64,000 nt of DNA, taken from contig NC_058145.1 of assembly GCF_011075055.1 (NCBI RefSeq), forward strand, positions 2,368,887-2,432,886, read 5' to 3'. The translations under genes were made by a program, and so were the position numbers. This DNA is from Mangifera indica. Lineage: Eukaryota > Streptophyta > Magnoliopsida > Sapindales > Anacardiaceae. The notes below the pieces were generated by a model, which searched no databases, was not told the DNA's origin, and saw only the letters and a list, made by a program, of their open reading frames with translations. Below, in pieces: positions 35,420-56,775 of the stretch. The first letter of the stretch is position 1. Each line of letters starts with the position of its first letter.

Positions 35420-36064
35420 GGCTGAAAGACTAATTTTTACCCAAAGTTTGCTGGAAGGATAAATTTTTATTTTTTAAGTTTTAAAAAATTAAATTTTTAT
35501 CTATTATCCACGTTTGTTAGTAAATTATTTTAAGTAAAAGAGGAAAAAAGTTATTTTACATAAATTTTCTATTTTCTCTTGCTCTTTTATTCTTTCTCCT
35601 TATTTTTCTATTTTTCTTTTCAAAACTTTAGAGAGTAAATTATAATTTTTAAAAATATTAAATGCGATAATAAAAAAATTAAGTGAATTTTTGGTGATAC
35701 AAAAAAGCTAAGGGTGTTTTTAAAAATTTTAAAAATTTAATATGCCTCTCAAAAGTTCAAAAAATAACAATTACACTATTACAAAATTAATCAAAATACA
35801 ATATTTTAAAGTTGGTTAGATTTTTTATATTTTTTAAGAATTTAAGTGATAAAGTTTAAATTGGTAAACATATCTTAGTAATTTGATATTCATATTAAGT
35901 TTAATTGTAGTTTTGTAATTTTAATTAAAGAGTAAAATAGTTATTTTAAAAATCTTAATAGATTCAATAATATTAATGGATAACGGGTGTGAATTTGACT
36001 TTTTTAAACTTAAAAGCAATAATTGTCATTTCATCAAACCTTGGGTGCGACATAGTCATCGGCC
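35420..36064. mobile_element. Long-arm foldback element just upstream of PGM
   Basis: The left end is GGCTGAAAGACTAATTTTTA and the right end on the opposite strand is GGCCGATGACTATGTCGC. The arms then share ACCCAA(A/G)GTTTG, a TTTTAAGTTTxAAAAA block, and TATTATCCACG / GTTATCCATTA. It ends about 235 bp before the PGM start codon, so it forms part of the PGM upstream region. Confidence 0.65.
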
Positions 36065-36299
36065 TCAAAAGAACAAGGAATAACTTGAGGGGTGGAAAAA
36101 GTAACCAGTTCGCACTATCAGGCTCACGTGAAATTTTAGAGTAGATAAGTGGATTTCGAGTCCCCAAGTACATGTGACAGTCGTTAGATTTTCTCAGATC
36201 TCAAAAACTAGTAGACTGTCTTCTACTTCAATCACTTCCTTCTCCGACTCTTTTTAACTACACAGCACTAGTTAGGGTCCAGAATCGCAATCAGCTTCG

Positions 36300-46297
<9,998 letters not shown>

Positions 46298-48992
46298 GCA
46301 TTCAGATGTTAAGCCAGGGAAAAGGGAAGGGCAGGCTGCCCTCGTGTTGAGTTATATATATGTTTTTCTGTTAGGTTTTGGCTTTGCGGTAGAAAATCTA
46401 GCACTCCACAATAATAAATAACTCCATGTAATAAATAAATCAGCAAATATGCATGTGGAAATAAAAAATGATATTAATGAATAAAAAAAGAGGGCTTAAG
46501 TTCATCAATTACGCGAGTGTGGATGCCCATTTGATTTTGTTGATGACAATTTTGTAGACGTTAGGGCTCAAACGGCCATACATAGGATAGTCCTATAATT
46601 TTTTGTAATTTATTAGGACATGGGTTTTTGGGGAATTTGGAGTGATCTCACATATAATGAAACTGACATGCAACACTATTATCGTGGTCGATGTTGTAAT
46701 GCATTTTACTAATTGCATCCTTGTATTTTATAGCTATTTGGATAGTATTTTGTTTAAAATTATTCATAGTTATCAATATTTTATGATATATGATAAGTAT
46801 TTTATAATATTATATGATATAAGTAAAAAATAAAATATTTTTATAGATGTATTGAATTAATATAATATATTGAATGTATCATATAATATGATACGGATTT
46901 TACGATATAACATATTTTATTGATACATATTGATATTTTTTTTAAAAAAAATGATGATTTAGAAGGATTGTATATGAAATTTTTAACATTTTAGGGGTTT
47001 TTGTGAATTTTTTAAATGATGATGTGTTAATTGCAATTTTTTATAATTTTATTTTTTTTAAAATGTATCATATAATATGATATATGATATTGATTATAAT
47101 ATGTGATTTAATGGATTCTAATTTTTATAATTTTATTCAATATTTTTTATTATTTTAACAGTTTTGTTATCTATTGCCTTTTCTATCTTTCTTAAAAATC
47201 AAAATATTGGGCACAAAACTCCCTAAAAAATTTACATAAACCCCAAGAGTTCACATAAAATATTTATCGCACCTTTCGTTCACTCAAAAAAAATTACGTT
47301 AAGGCTCCTAGAGTTTGCATAAAAATTTTCTACCCTGCCTTTGATGGAGTAAAAAGTTTTCATAAACTCCCTTAGGGATCGAGTAAAAAATACTATGAAC
47401 TAGGGAAATTTCACATTGTTTTTTTTTTTTTTAAATTCATGCATATTTAAATCCCAAGAACTTTTTACTAACTTAGAATAATGCATATCACGTAAGTAAA
47501 TACCCATAAAATAACAATGTACAATCATTGTAGCTTTAAAGATCAACAAAATTTAAAGCTAATATCGGTCTTACTATATAAATGTAATAATATATCTTGT
47601 TTGATTTTGACTTTACATGCAAGATATCGCAAATAAGAGTTACGTATTAATAAAGATTTAGGTTTTATTTTAGGGTTTTGTTGAAATAAAAAATGAAAGA
47701 CAAAATTATATTTAATTAAATTAGTTATTTATACTGAACAAATATATATACTTATTTTGAATATATAAATAAATATATATTTGATATATATTATTAAGTG
47801 ATTAGATAATTTTAAATTAAAGATTAAATAATAATCAATTATATAATAATAAATATAAATATATATTTATTTATATATTTAAAATAGGTATATATAATAT
47901 TATTTTTAATTATTTTCGTATTAAAAATTAATATATCCAACAAATAATCCAGCTTTCACTGTTGGATGCGATGCCATTTCTAATCACGTTTCTATCAATG
48001 GGCCAAAAAATCAGTTGGGCTTGCCATTTTGGGCTTTGTTGATAATAGAAATTACAAGTTCTGCTAGTTTTCTAAACCGGAAGTACGTTTTTTTAAGGTC
48101 CAGTATAAATAATTTTAAGAGCAATGTATGCGCACGTAGTATTGAGTGTGTATATATATAGTATTATATAATATAGTATTATATAATTAGATATTATTTT
48201 ATTTTTAATTAAAAATTATTTAATAATATATATTAAATATGTATTTATTTGTGTATTAAAATAGATATATATATAATTTTATTATAATTTTAAATTAGAA
48301 TAATATTATGTATATCTAATTTTAAATATAAAATAATATATTATTATATAATTAAATATTATTCAAATAAATATAATATAAAATTATTTAATTATATAAT
48401 AATATATTATAATAAAAAGGTCAAGGACCGAAATAAGATAGAAGGACAAAATTAATCATTTCTCGCATGACTAATGATAATGACCCATCAAAAAACTGTA
48501 CAAAGTTCCTCTCCTTTTTCTAAAGAGAGACGAGTGGGAAAACTGTTCAATGTTGAAGATGCTGCAATATGTTATTTGTTGGATTTGATTTATGAGTTCC
48601 TATAAAGATATGGGCCACTTGGACGGTCAATGCATAAAGTTGCCCTTCACTTGCTCTTTATGGAGAATTTCATGAACTAGTTTAGGAACTAGACGAATCA
48701 ATCAAACTTGAACAAGTAGAACCCGATGTCTACAGTGTTTTTGAAGCTCATAAAAAGATGAACTTTAAAGTAGTTGATGAATTTGAAAGGATATCAATTG
48801 TAATAAAATTGTACGTACTCATTCAAGTATACAAATAGATATATATTTGATTTATATTATCAAATAATTGAATAATTTTAAAGTAAAGATAAACTAACAT
48901 TTAATCGCAGATGACACGCATCAAATATATACTCATTGATGTACTCAAATTAGATACATATTATATTACTTTATGAATTATTAAATAAGAAG
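46298..48992. other. Downstream region of PGM and gene-free sequence
   Basis: 46298 to about 46450 is probably the PGM 3' UTR, with AATAAA at about 46410-46440. Beyond it lies an unclassified repeat (46735-47110) and MITE copies at about 47720-47910, 48110-48420 and 48800-48970. No gene is supportable. Confidence 0.5.
46735..47110. repeat. Unclassified repeat family R1, copy 1
   Basis: Shares with 49150-49510 and 55085-55420 a start like ATAGTTATCAATAT, a stretch of ATATGATA-type short palindromic units, and a block TTTTAGGGGTTTTTGTGAAT..AAATGATGATGTGTTAATTGCAATTTTTTATAATTTTATTTTTT. No coding capacity. Confidence 0.6.
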
Positions 48993-49832
48993 TAGGGGTG
49001 CGCATGATATGGTTTGAGAGTTTTTTCGAACCAAACTAAAAAACAATTTCGAAAATTTTCAAATCAAACCAAACAATTTTACATTTCAAACAAAACCAAC
49101 CAAATTGAAAAAAATATGGTTTAATCTGGGTTGAATTACAGTTTGAACCATAGTTATCAATATCTGTAGTACATAATACGCATCTTACAATACGATATAT
49201 AATACGTATCTTACATATAGTTAGAAAATGATATATATCATACGCTGTATTGAATTAATATGATACACAAATCGTATCATACAATATAATATATATCTTA
49301 CGATATGATATATATTACCGATACAGATCGATATAATTTTTTTAAAGAAAATGATGATGCAGTAAAAGTGTAAACAAAAAATTTTAAAATATTAAGGGTG
49401 TTTGTGATATTTTTCAAAATAACGACATGCAAATTATAATATTTTATTTTTTAAAAGATGTATAATACAATACGATACATGCTATATATATTATTTAATA
49501 AAATTATCGTTTTATAAAATATAATATAAATATATAAAATAAATATCAAATATACATACAATATATATTTAAAGAAAATGATAAAATAAATATAAAAAAA
49601 CAAGTTGTACACCTAATTAGTTATTAGAAAATTCTATCAAATATAATTATATATATTTTAAAGAAATATGGTTTATAGTTTAATTTGGTTTGAAAATTAC
49701 CAAAATTTAAAAAAACAATTTAAAAATTTTTCAACCAAAACCAAATCATTTAACAAACTAAACCAAACAAAACTGTAATTTTTAAATGATTCAATTCAAT
49801 TTTATGGCTCTAACTGAATTATGGACATCCTA
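48993..49832. mobile_element. Probable hAT element with nested repeat
   Basis: Left end TAGGGGTGCGCATGATATGG. The right end on the opposite strand reads TAGGATGTCCATAATTCAG. Flanking 8-mers ATAAGAAG and GTAAGAAA agree at 6 of 8. Subterminal sequences are AACCAAAC/GGTTTGGT-rich, as in a common plant hAT family that starts TAGGGGTGTGCA. Repeat R1 (49150-49510) is inserted inside it. Confidence 0.65.
49150..49510. repeat. Unclassified repeat family R1, copy 2, nested in a hAT element
   Basis: Starts CATAGTTATCAATATCTGTA. Many ATACGATATATAATACG-type units follow, then TTAAGGGTGTTTGTGATATT and ACGACATGCAAATTATAAT, matching copy 1 in order. Confidence 0.65.
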
Positions 49833-51000
49833 GTAAGAAAGAAAGGAAATACAGTAATTGAAATAAAGCTGATGAGGTTTCCATGATAAAAGTCATCCAA
49901 TGGCAAATTCCGACCATCATTTATGGTACAACTAAGATTGACATCTCCACCATGTATATGTGTGTATAATGGAAGAAACAGTGTGGTTAATAACTCAAAG
50001 TATTTGCTCTAAACTGCAACCCCAAGTGATATGCATAATGGCACATGCAGCACCCACTGATGAACAATTTGAGATGACATGTTGGCTGGGACACCATTTT
50101 TTCATCACTTTTTTTAAACTTTGTATGTCTTATGGAACAGTTATCCTCTTGGATACTCCTCCATTCTCAGGATGTGACATTCTCTTCTTCATGAAAAAAA
50201 GAGCAGCCCGGATGGAGATGGGAACCCTAAAAAAGTTGTGCTTTTTCACTGCAAATGAAGTGATTTAGGCCTTCTATTTTCAATTAATTAACTTAATATA
50301 AATGGAGGATGACATTGTAATAGGTTGGATTAGAAGTCAGCATCAATTGGGTTTTCCATGAGTGTGAGAACATATACTTTTGATATAATTGCCACCCAGT
50401 TCGTCTTTTTCTTTAAAGATCCCAAACCAAAATCAATCTGGATTGTCTCTGCTCCCCATTGTTATGTGATTCAAGTTCTCCACCAGACCCACCAACAAAT
50501 AATGGTACAAACAAGAGTAAAGCAAGCAATCTTTTAGTGGACAATTTCTTTCTTTCTTTCTTTCTCTTTCTCGCACTATATAACTATATTTGTATAAAGA
50601 TCCAACCTTGTTGGGTCTGTCAATATCATGGGATTTGCCTTACAGAGAAACTTAATTTGCCCCACTTTTTTTAGCTGCATGTCAATGTGACAACCCCACC
50701 ATCATGTTAGTTGCTTGTACTCATGGACCTTCATGTCTTCTTTCTTTTTATTTCTCCATCCACTGTCTCGTGTTCTTGTCATCAACTATCTAAGTGATTT
50801 GCATTTTGATTCTGATTTTGATTTTAAATCAACTCCTATTAATTTCCCCCCAACCATAACTACACTAATAAAGTTGATATTTCTAAGCCAACTACCCATA
50901 TTAAACTTATAAATCTTATTATATTCACAAAGCCACGTGATTTGCTTTTTCATATTTATTATATTCTTCAACAAGTGAAGAAGTGAATATTATTTGCCCT
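49833..51000. other. Gene-free region of more balanced composition
   Basis: Open frames of up to about 100 codons exist at 49960-50268 and 50459-50912. They have no recognisable motifs and no matching splice partners. A CTTT microsatellite lies near 50546-50566. The stretch may be part of a distant upstream region of the GA20ox gene. No function can be assigned. Confidence 0.4.
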
Positions 51001-51219
51001 TTTTACTCTTGTATACAGGTTTCCCTCGTTTTATGTCTGTTTATTTATTAATCAACGACTAACAATAATGATGGAAAGAAAACAAAACATTTCTACTACA
51101 CTAATCTCTCTGTCTACTATTTAGGAGGGTTTAGCTTGAGGTGGTATTGTTTCCATTATTATAAAATTCTGTTGAGTAATTTGTTTGTGTTGCTAAAGGA
51201 TGTTTTCAACATTATGTTA

Positions 51220-51356
51220 GAACAATAAAATTATGTGCATGTACCTAATTTCAAGTATTTAATTAGATGTGATTGATTGTTACTAATTATATGATAACAC
51301 ATATCTGAATATCTAATTAGATATTTAAAATTGAATGTGCATAAAATTGTTTTAGG
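51220..51356. mobile_element. MITE with TTA target duplication (empty site in unit B)
   Basis: TTA lies on both sides (51217-51219 and 51357-51359). The paralogous position in unit B (54001-54003) has a single TTA and no insertion. The ends mirror each other: ACAATAAAATTATGTGCAT against AAACAATTTTATGCACAT. It belongs to the AT-rich palindromic family. A 3-bp TTA duplication suggests a PIF/Harbinger (Tourist-like) origin. Confidence 0.8.
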
Positions 51357-52169
51357 TTAAATTTTATGATAATGAGCTTCTCCTAAAGTGCACAAATAAG
51401 ACTTATCAAATGATCTTCTCAAAGTTTGGTAAGAGTTAATTATCCTTTACATTTTACTGTATCATTTTCTTGGCCAAAGAATGGCACGTAATAGATTCAT
51501 TGCTTTGCTACTTTTTTCATATATTGTCCTCTTCTTTTAACTTTAGTTCACAACTTGGTAACATTTTGGGCTCACTGTTCATCACCTTTTTAAAGATACA
51601 TGCTTTCAATTATCATGACTTACACTTCGCAACTTCATTTCTGTCAAGATACATGACTTCAATTATCATCACCCTTAATATACCTTCTTGCATGACACTC
51701 TACAAACTTCTTTGTTTGATGATATATATATATATTCTAATTATATTGGTTTATTGACACAGAAATGCACCATGTGAATTAGCTTCTTAAAGTTAAGGGT
51801 TTAGAATCAAAGAACTCTTATAAATCTGCCTTACAAATGAAGGTTAATTTTGTAGATATGGATTAACTGTAATTTTATAAAAGATAAGGGGGTAGACTGT
51901 TATGAGGAATAAAACAAAATTTTGGTAGAGGGAAAGGTAAATTTTCAAACTAAGTTAAGGGAAAATATACGTTTTCAAAACTAAATAAGGAAAGGAGATT
52001 AAATTTTTTTTTTTTAGTATTACTGATTAAATTATATTTATACCTTTATAACTAATAAATTTTTTTAATTGAAATAATTGACGGGTGGGTATGTAAATTT
52101 TCCAAAGTTAATGGGTGTGACTTTGTCAATGAATCAAACTTTGGGTGGGAATAGTTGAGTTAGTTTGAA

Positions 52170-52325
52170 CCCAATTTTAAATACTCAATTAGATATTTAA
52201 ATGATTTGTCATCATATAATCGAATGATTGTGAATTAAAAATAACATAATACTCAATTATATGATAACATGCTATTTAAGTATCCGATTAGATACGCAAA
52301 ATTAGATATACATATCATTGCTCTA
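52170..52325. repeat. AT-rich palindromic MITE copy
   Basis: Core CATCATATAATCGAATGATT and ATACTCAATTATATGATAAC with arms AACCCAATTTTAAATACTCA and AAAATTAGATATACATATCA. Confidence 0.7.
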
Positions 52326-52494
52326 ATCAATATATGAATATGGTGAGTTTAACTTTGCATGAATTAATGTGCATACCATAACTTTTTTTGAAAAAAAAAA
52401 TTCAATTGTTGTACAATTGAAGAGATATAGTCAAATATAGAATCAATAAATAAGGTAATTTATAAGTTCCTCTAAAAAATAATCCCCGAAATTT

Positions 52495-52645
52495 GATTAT
52501 CTAATTGAATATTTAAATAATATATTAATTTTATACCATTGTGTGTTTTTAAATTGAGAATAAAATAATATTCAATTATATAATGATAAATCATCTTTGT
52601 ATTTAATTATATACTCAAAATTAGATGCACATAATATTTCTTTTA
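52495..52645. repeat. AT-rich palindromic MITE copy
   Basis: Contains AGAATAAAATAATATTCAAT and TACTCAAAATTAGATGCACA. The left arm is degraded. Confidence 0.55.
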
Positions 52646-52837
52646 TAAATTAAACAAGTAAAAAATCTTTGTCAATTGTGGATGCTATTTAAATGATTAG
52701 AAATTATTTATAAGTCATTAACATATTTTCGGATAATTAATTCTTTCCAAAATTTCATGGCCCACAATCTTATTTAAAATTCATCTAGTTAGTAATTATG
52801 AACAAAACTTGTTGCATCAATGTTTTTATGGGAATGG

Positions 52838-53132
52838 TTGGATTCAAAGCGAGTTTATTTGAGTTTAAAATAAATTTTACTCAAACGAATCTGAGTATAA
52901 ATATGAGATAACAAGTATGAACCAAAACCCGAATAAGTGTCTTGCTTGATTCGCATGGCTCGAAAGCCAAGCACGGCTCGGTTTTATTAATAAATGAACT
53001 TTGAAATAATGTCGTATAATGTACATATCAATAATCCAGACTTTGACATAAGTCTGAAATACAAATTCAATGTCGAGCTTATCGAGCTTGAAATATAAGT
53101 TTTTAAAGCTGATCATAATGAATTCGAATCTA
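52838..53132. mobile_element. Possible hAT-type MITE related to 33616-33883
   Basis: Starts near GGTTGGATTCAAAGCGAG and ends near GAATTCGAATCTAAA. The interior has GGCTCGAAAGCC, CGGCTCGGTTT and CGAGCTTATCGAGCTTG. No clear target duplication was found. Absent from unit B. Confidence 0.4.
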
Positions 53133-54057
53133 AATTAAATGTGAACTGATGATAAATACTACAATTATAAAACGAGTTAAATATGAACATGTGTTCAACA
53201 TGCGCAATGAGCCCAAGACACCAAAAAGGAGTAAAAAATAAGTCAAACCCTTTTTAGAGTTGCCTTGACTCGTATGCATCCCTATTTGCTAGATATTTAT
53301 ACACGAAACTTAAAGTGAGAAAAAAATTCAGCAGATAAGTTGACTTAATCTAAGTGCTCCAACGCATAATATTAGTTTCCCATTAGTTCCACACAAGAGT
53401 CGGTGCTTAAAAAGTCCGTCGCCTTCTTTTAGAGATGACAACACTTTGTAACTGCTTCCTTCTAATTCGTCTGTATGAAATGACCAATTCTAGAGCTATA
53501 CACGAGTACTTGCATGACAAAGGTGTGGCGTGTCTACACGTAAGATTAGAGGATTGACAGTTACTGAAAAACATATAAAGAGTAAATTTCTCACTGTAAT
53601 ACAATGATTGTGGGGGTATATATAGATTTGAAATCTATTGATAATATATTAAAATAAAATATTTAATTTATTTAATATAATATTTATAAGATTAATCCAT
53701 TAAATCTTATATTTAACTTATTTAATATAATTAATTCAATCTTAAATAAATAATTTGACTAATATAAGATGCTAAATAAAAAATTAAATGTCACAAATGA
53801 AAAATACCAATGCATCATTCTTATTCTTGTATAAAGGTTCCCCTCGTTTTATGTGTTTATTAACAAACGGCTATGAGTAATGGTGGAAAGAAAACACTAC
53901 AGCATTTCTACAACACTTACCTCCCTGTCTACTGTTTAGGGTTTAGCTTGAGGTGGTATTATTTTTGTTTGTGTTGCTAAAGGATGTTTTCAATGTTATG
54001 TTAAATTTGTTTATAATGAGCTTCTCCTTAACTGCACAAATTAGACTTATAATGACA

Positions 54058-54484
54058 AAGACGATTTCGTTTTCGTCTGAAATGAAAACACTTTGATGAA
54101 TATGATTTCATTTTCATTAAAGAAAATCATTTTAATCGAAGACATAAGTTTGATAGACAAATAGAGATAACCTACATGGGAGGATAGACGTGGTTGGAGA
54201 TGACAAAATTCATCATCTCTGACGATAGTTTTAAAATCCTAGAAGTAAAATTATCACTTTTTAAAATTTAGATTTAAAAAAATTGTTAGATTTTTAAACT
54301 GAAAGGAAAACATGTGATAAAACTTTAGTTTTTAAAATTCTTTTGTTAAATGAAGGTTTTGTCATTAACTTTAACCGAGAATTCTAAAGAATTTTGCCTA
54401 TGAGTGTGATTTTGAATTTTTGGAAGTTAGAAGGTGGAAGTTTGGGGTTACACTTAACATTGGCTGAGAACAAGTCTTTTGGCC
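54058..54484. mobile_element. Foldback element remnant (right arm only)
   Basis: Right-arm sequence of the GGCCAAAAGACT family: core motifs GACGATTTCGTTTTCGTCTG and GACAAAATTCATCATCTCTG, then TGATAAAACTTTAGTTTTTA, and the terminus AACAAGTCTTTTGGCC. The left arm is missing. A degraded counterpart lies in unit A (about 51870-52165). Confidence 0.65.
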
Positions 54485-54547
54485 CAATCATAATAAAGAG
54501 TTAATTTAAAGGAGAGAGTTTAATGTATATGTGCTGTTAAGACATAA

Positions 54548-54690
54548 AATTATCGGTATAATTTTTATATATAAATAATGATATATCATTATTATAATTA
54601 AATATTATTATAATTTTAATTTAAAATTATTTAATAATATAATATTATTTATATACAAAATTATATATATTATTTATATTTATAAAATTA
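54548..54690. repeat. AT-rich palindromic MITE copy
   Basis: Arms AAATTATCGGTATAATTTTT and AAATTATATATATTATTTAT around TTATAATTTTAATTTAAAAT. Confidence 0.5.
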
Positions 54691-55084
54691 CTAAGTGTGC
54701 ATTTATTTTCTTTTCTCACTCTTAATCATTAGTATATGCATATGGTGAGTTTAATTTTAAAGGAGCTCAAAAGAAAAGTCAACTAAAGAAGCCTGTAATT
54801 ACAGTTTCAACACTGTTTTTTGAAGGAGCTAAGTGCGCTGACTTTGAAGGAGCTAAATCCGATTAAAGACGTTGACTTGAGCTAAGTGCGTGCTCCAACG
54901 CATAATATTAGTTTCCCATTACTTCCACACAAGAGTCAATGCTTCAAAAAGCTGTCCTCTCCCTGTAGAGATGACAAGACTCCTGACGGCATCCTCTAAT
55001 TCGTCTGTATGAAATGACTTACTAAGATACAGAGTATCTGATAACTAATTTGTGTTAAGATACGAGATTTTCAACAGAAAAAAG

Positions 55085-55420
55085 TATTATCATATCCAAT
55101 GTGTATATATATATATATAGATATATATATATATATAAAATAAAATATATTAAATTAAATTAATATAATATAATAAATATAATGATATAATAAATATTAT
55201 TAATATAGATCAATATATATTTTTAAAGAAAATAATGATATAATAAAAATGTACATGAAACATTTTAAGATTTTAAAGGTATTTGTGATATTTTCTAAAA
55301 TGATAGTATTAATTATAATTTTTTATTATTTTATTAATATTTTATTATTTTATTTTTTAAAACGGGTATTATACGATACAATATATAATATATGATATAA
55401 AAAATTAAGTTTTTGATACA
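55085..55420. repeat. Unclassified repeat family R1, copy 3, with TA microsatellite
   Basis: Shares AAAATAATGATATAATAAAA, TTAAAGGTATTTGTGATATT and AATTATAATTTTTTATTATT blocks with copies 1 and 2. A TA microsatellite (about 55102-55137) lies in its left part. Confidence 0.6.
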
Positions 55421-55479
55421 TTATTCGACTACTATGGGGTAAAGTTTTGAAACCTACTTTTAACATATCAAAATTAACA

Positions 55480-55650
55480 ATAGAATTATACGTACCCGCT
55501 TTAGATATATAAATAGATACAAACTTAATTTTTTGTTATTATGTAATTAAATAATTTTGAATTAAGAAAATATAACAAATAATCATGTGATAACACACTG
55601 TATACCTATTGCGTAATCAAAATAAGTATATAAAGTATTACTCAAAGATT
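55480..55650. repeat. AT-rich palindromic MITE copy
   Basis: Arms AATTATACGTACCCGCTTTA and AAAATAAGTATATAAAGTAT flank TTATGTAATTAAATAATTTT and ATAATCATGTGATAACACA. Confidence 0.55.
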
Positions 55651-56311
55651 AAACTTTTAATTTATTTGATATTGATATGATAATTTAATTTTAAAATAGT
55701 AATCTAGTTTAAATAAAATTTTTTTCTATACAAAAAAAAAAGAAAGAGACATATGATATGAAAAGTACTCATCTTGACTATAAGGATTTTGTAATATATG
55801 CCAAGGGATTTGTGGAAAATCTCCCTTTATATATAACTTTGTACGTCTAAGGATAGTTTAATATGAATAACCCTATATAAATATACATTTAAATCCAAAT
55901 TCTCAAGTTTGTTAAGTGTATGAAAATTAGGCCAACATAGAGAGGAATATATGTTAAGCGTCACCTGTGATGGCCATGACTGATATATATGTTTTACCTG
56001 CTGAGAACCTCAAACCTCAAACAGTCCCTTAAAAGGGAGAGAAGATTTTGACGTTTCTTCTGTGCATTAAAGTTTATGTGGTGACAATATGAAAGAAACA
56101 AAGCAAAAAAGAAAGAGAAGGACAACGAGCGGGCCGGAGTTGAATGATACAATCTCTGCAACAATATTTTACTTGTTGTCCTTTCCCTTGTATGATTTAA
56201 TGGACCGTCTTCTTCTTGCAACTTGCAATCTGTAGTACGATGTATGAAAATGAAACCCATATGCACCAACTTGTAAGAAAGAATCTTACCAAAATATTTT
56301 GTTACATTTCG

Positions 56312-56775
56312 GGGCTATTTGGTTCAGAGATTTAAAGATTACCTTGATAATCTATCTTTTATTATTTATATTATCTTATTTTGTTTGTCAATAATAAAAT
56401 ATTATGATAATATTCTATTATCAATATTGACATGAAGAGTAATATAAGTGGTAATCTGATTACTCCCTTCACCTTAGACATTAAAATATTACTAAGATAA
56501 TCTTGATTTTATTATAATTATATTATAATTTATTAATTTTTTTAGACAAAAATATTTTTATTTTTAATTAGCATATAAAAATAAATATATTAAAGGGCAT
56601 TTAAGTAAAATAATTTATTTATATTATTTTATTACCTTTAACCAAATATAATAATTATTTATACCTATCAAATTTTATGAAATATAATAATCATTTATAT
56701 CCAGTAATTTTTTAAGTAATTTATTTTCAAGATAATCTCTCTATTTTAGTAATAAAACATTATCCAAACTAAAGC
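56312..56775. mobile_element. MITE with GGGGC...TTTGGTT ends
   Basis: The left end is GGGGCTATTTGGTTCAGAG. The right end on the opposite strand is GGCTTTAGTTTGGATAATG, and the truncated relative at 26.5 kb ends GGGGACGTTTAGTTTGG. The subterminal arms also mirror each other (GATAATCTATCTTTTATTA / AATAAAACATTAT). This end type is common among plant MITEs. The target duplication is not clear, so the superfamily is left open. Confidence 0.55.

Larger units (their letters stand above)
51001..53484 (+). repeat. Segmental tandem duplication 2, unit A
   Basis: Shares landmarks in order with unit B (53821-55018): TTGTATACAGGTTTCCCTCG, GGTTTAGCTTGAGGTGGTAT, TGCTAAAGGATGTTTTCAA, ATAATGAGCTTCTCC, a foldback arm, ATATGGTGAGTTTAA, GTGCTCCAACGCATAATATT and TCTAATTCGTCTGTATGAAA. 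Unit A carries extra MITE insertions (51220-51356, 52170-52325 and 52495-52645). Confidence 0.85.
53821..55018 (+). repeat. Segmental tandem duplication 2, unit B
   Basis: Head-to-tail partner of 51001-53484, with the same landmark order but fewer insertions. It retains a single foldback arm (about 54058-54484, ending GTCTTTTGGCC) and has its own MITE at 54548-54690. Confidence 0.85.

Noticed and set aside
49960..50268. 102-codon plus-strand open frame upstream of GA20ox
   Set aside because: No recognisable domain, no clear codon bias and no neighbouring exons. A chance frame is more likely.
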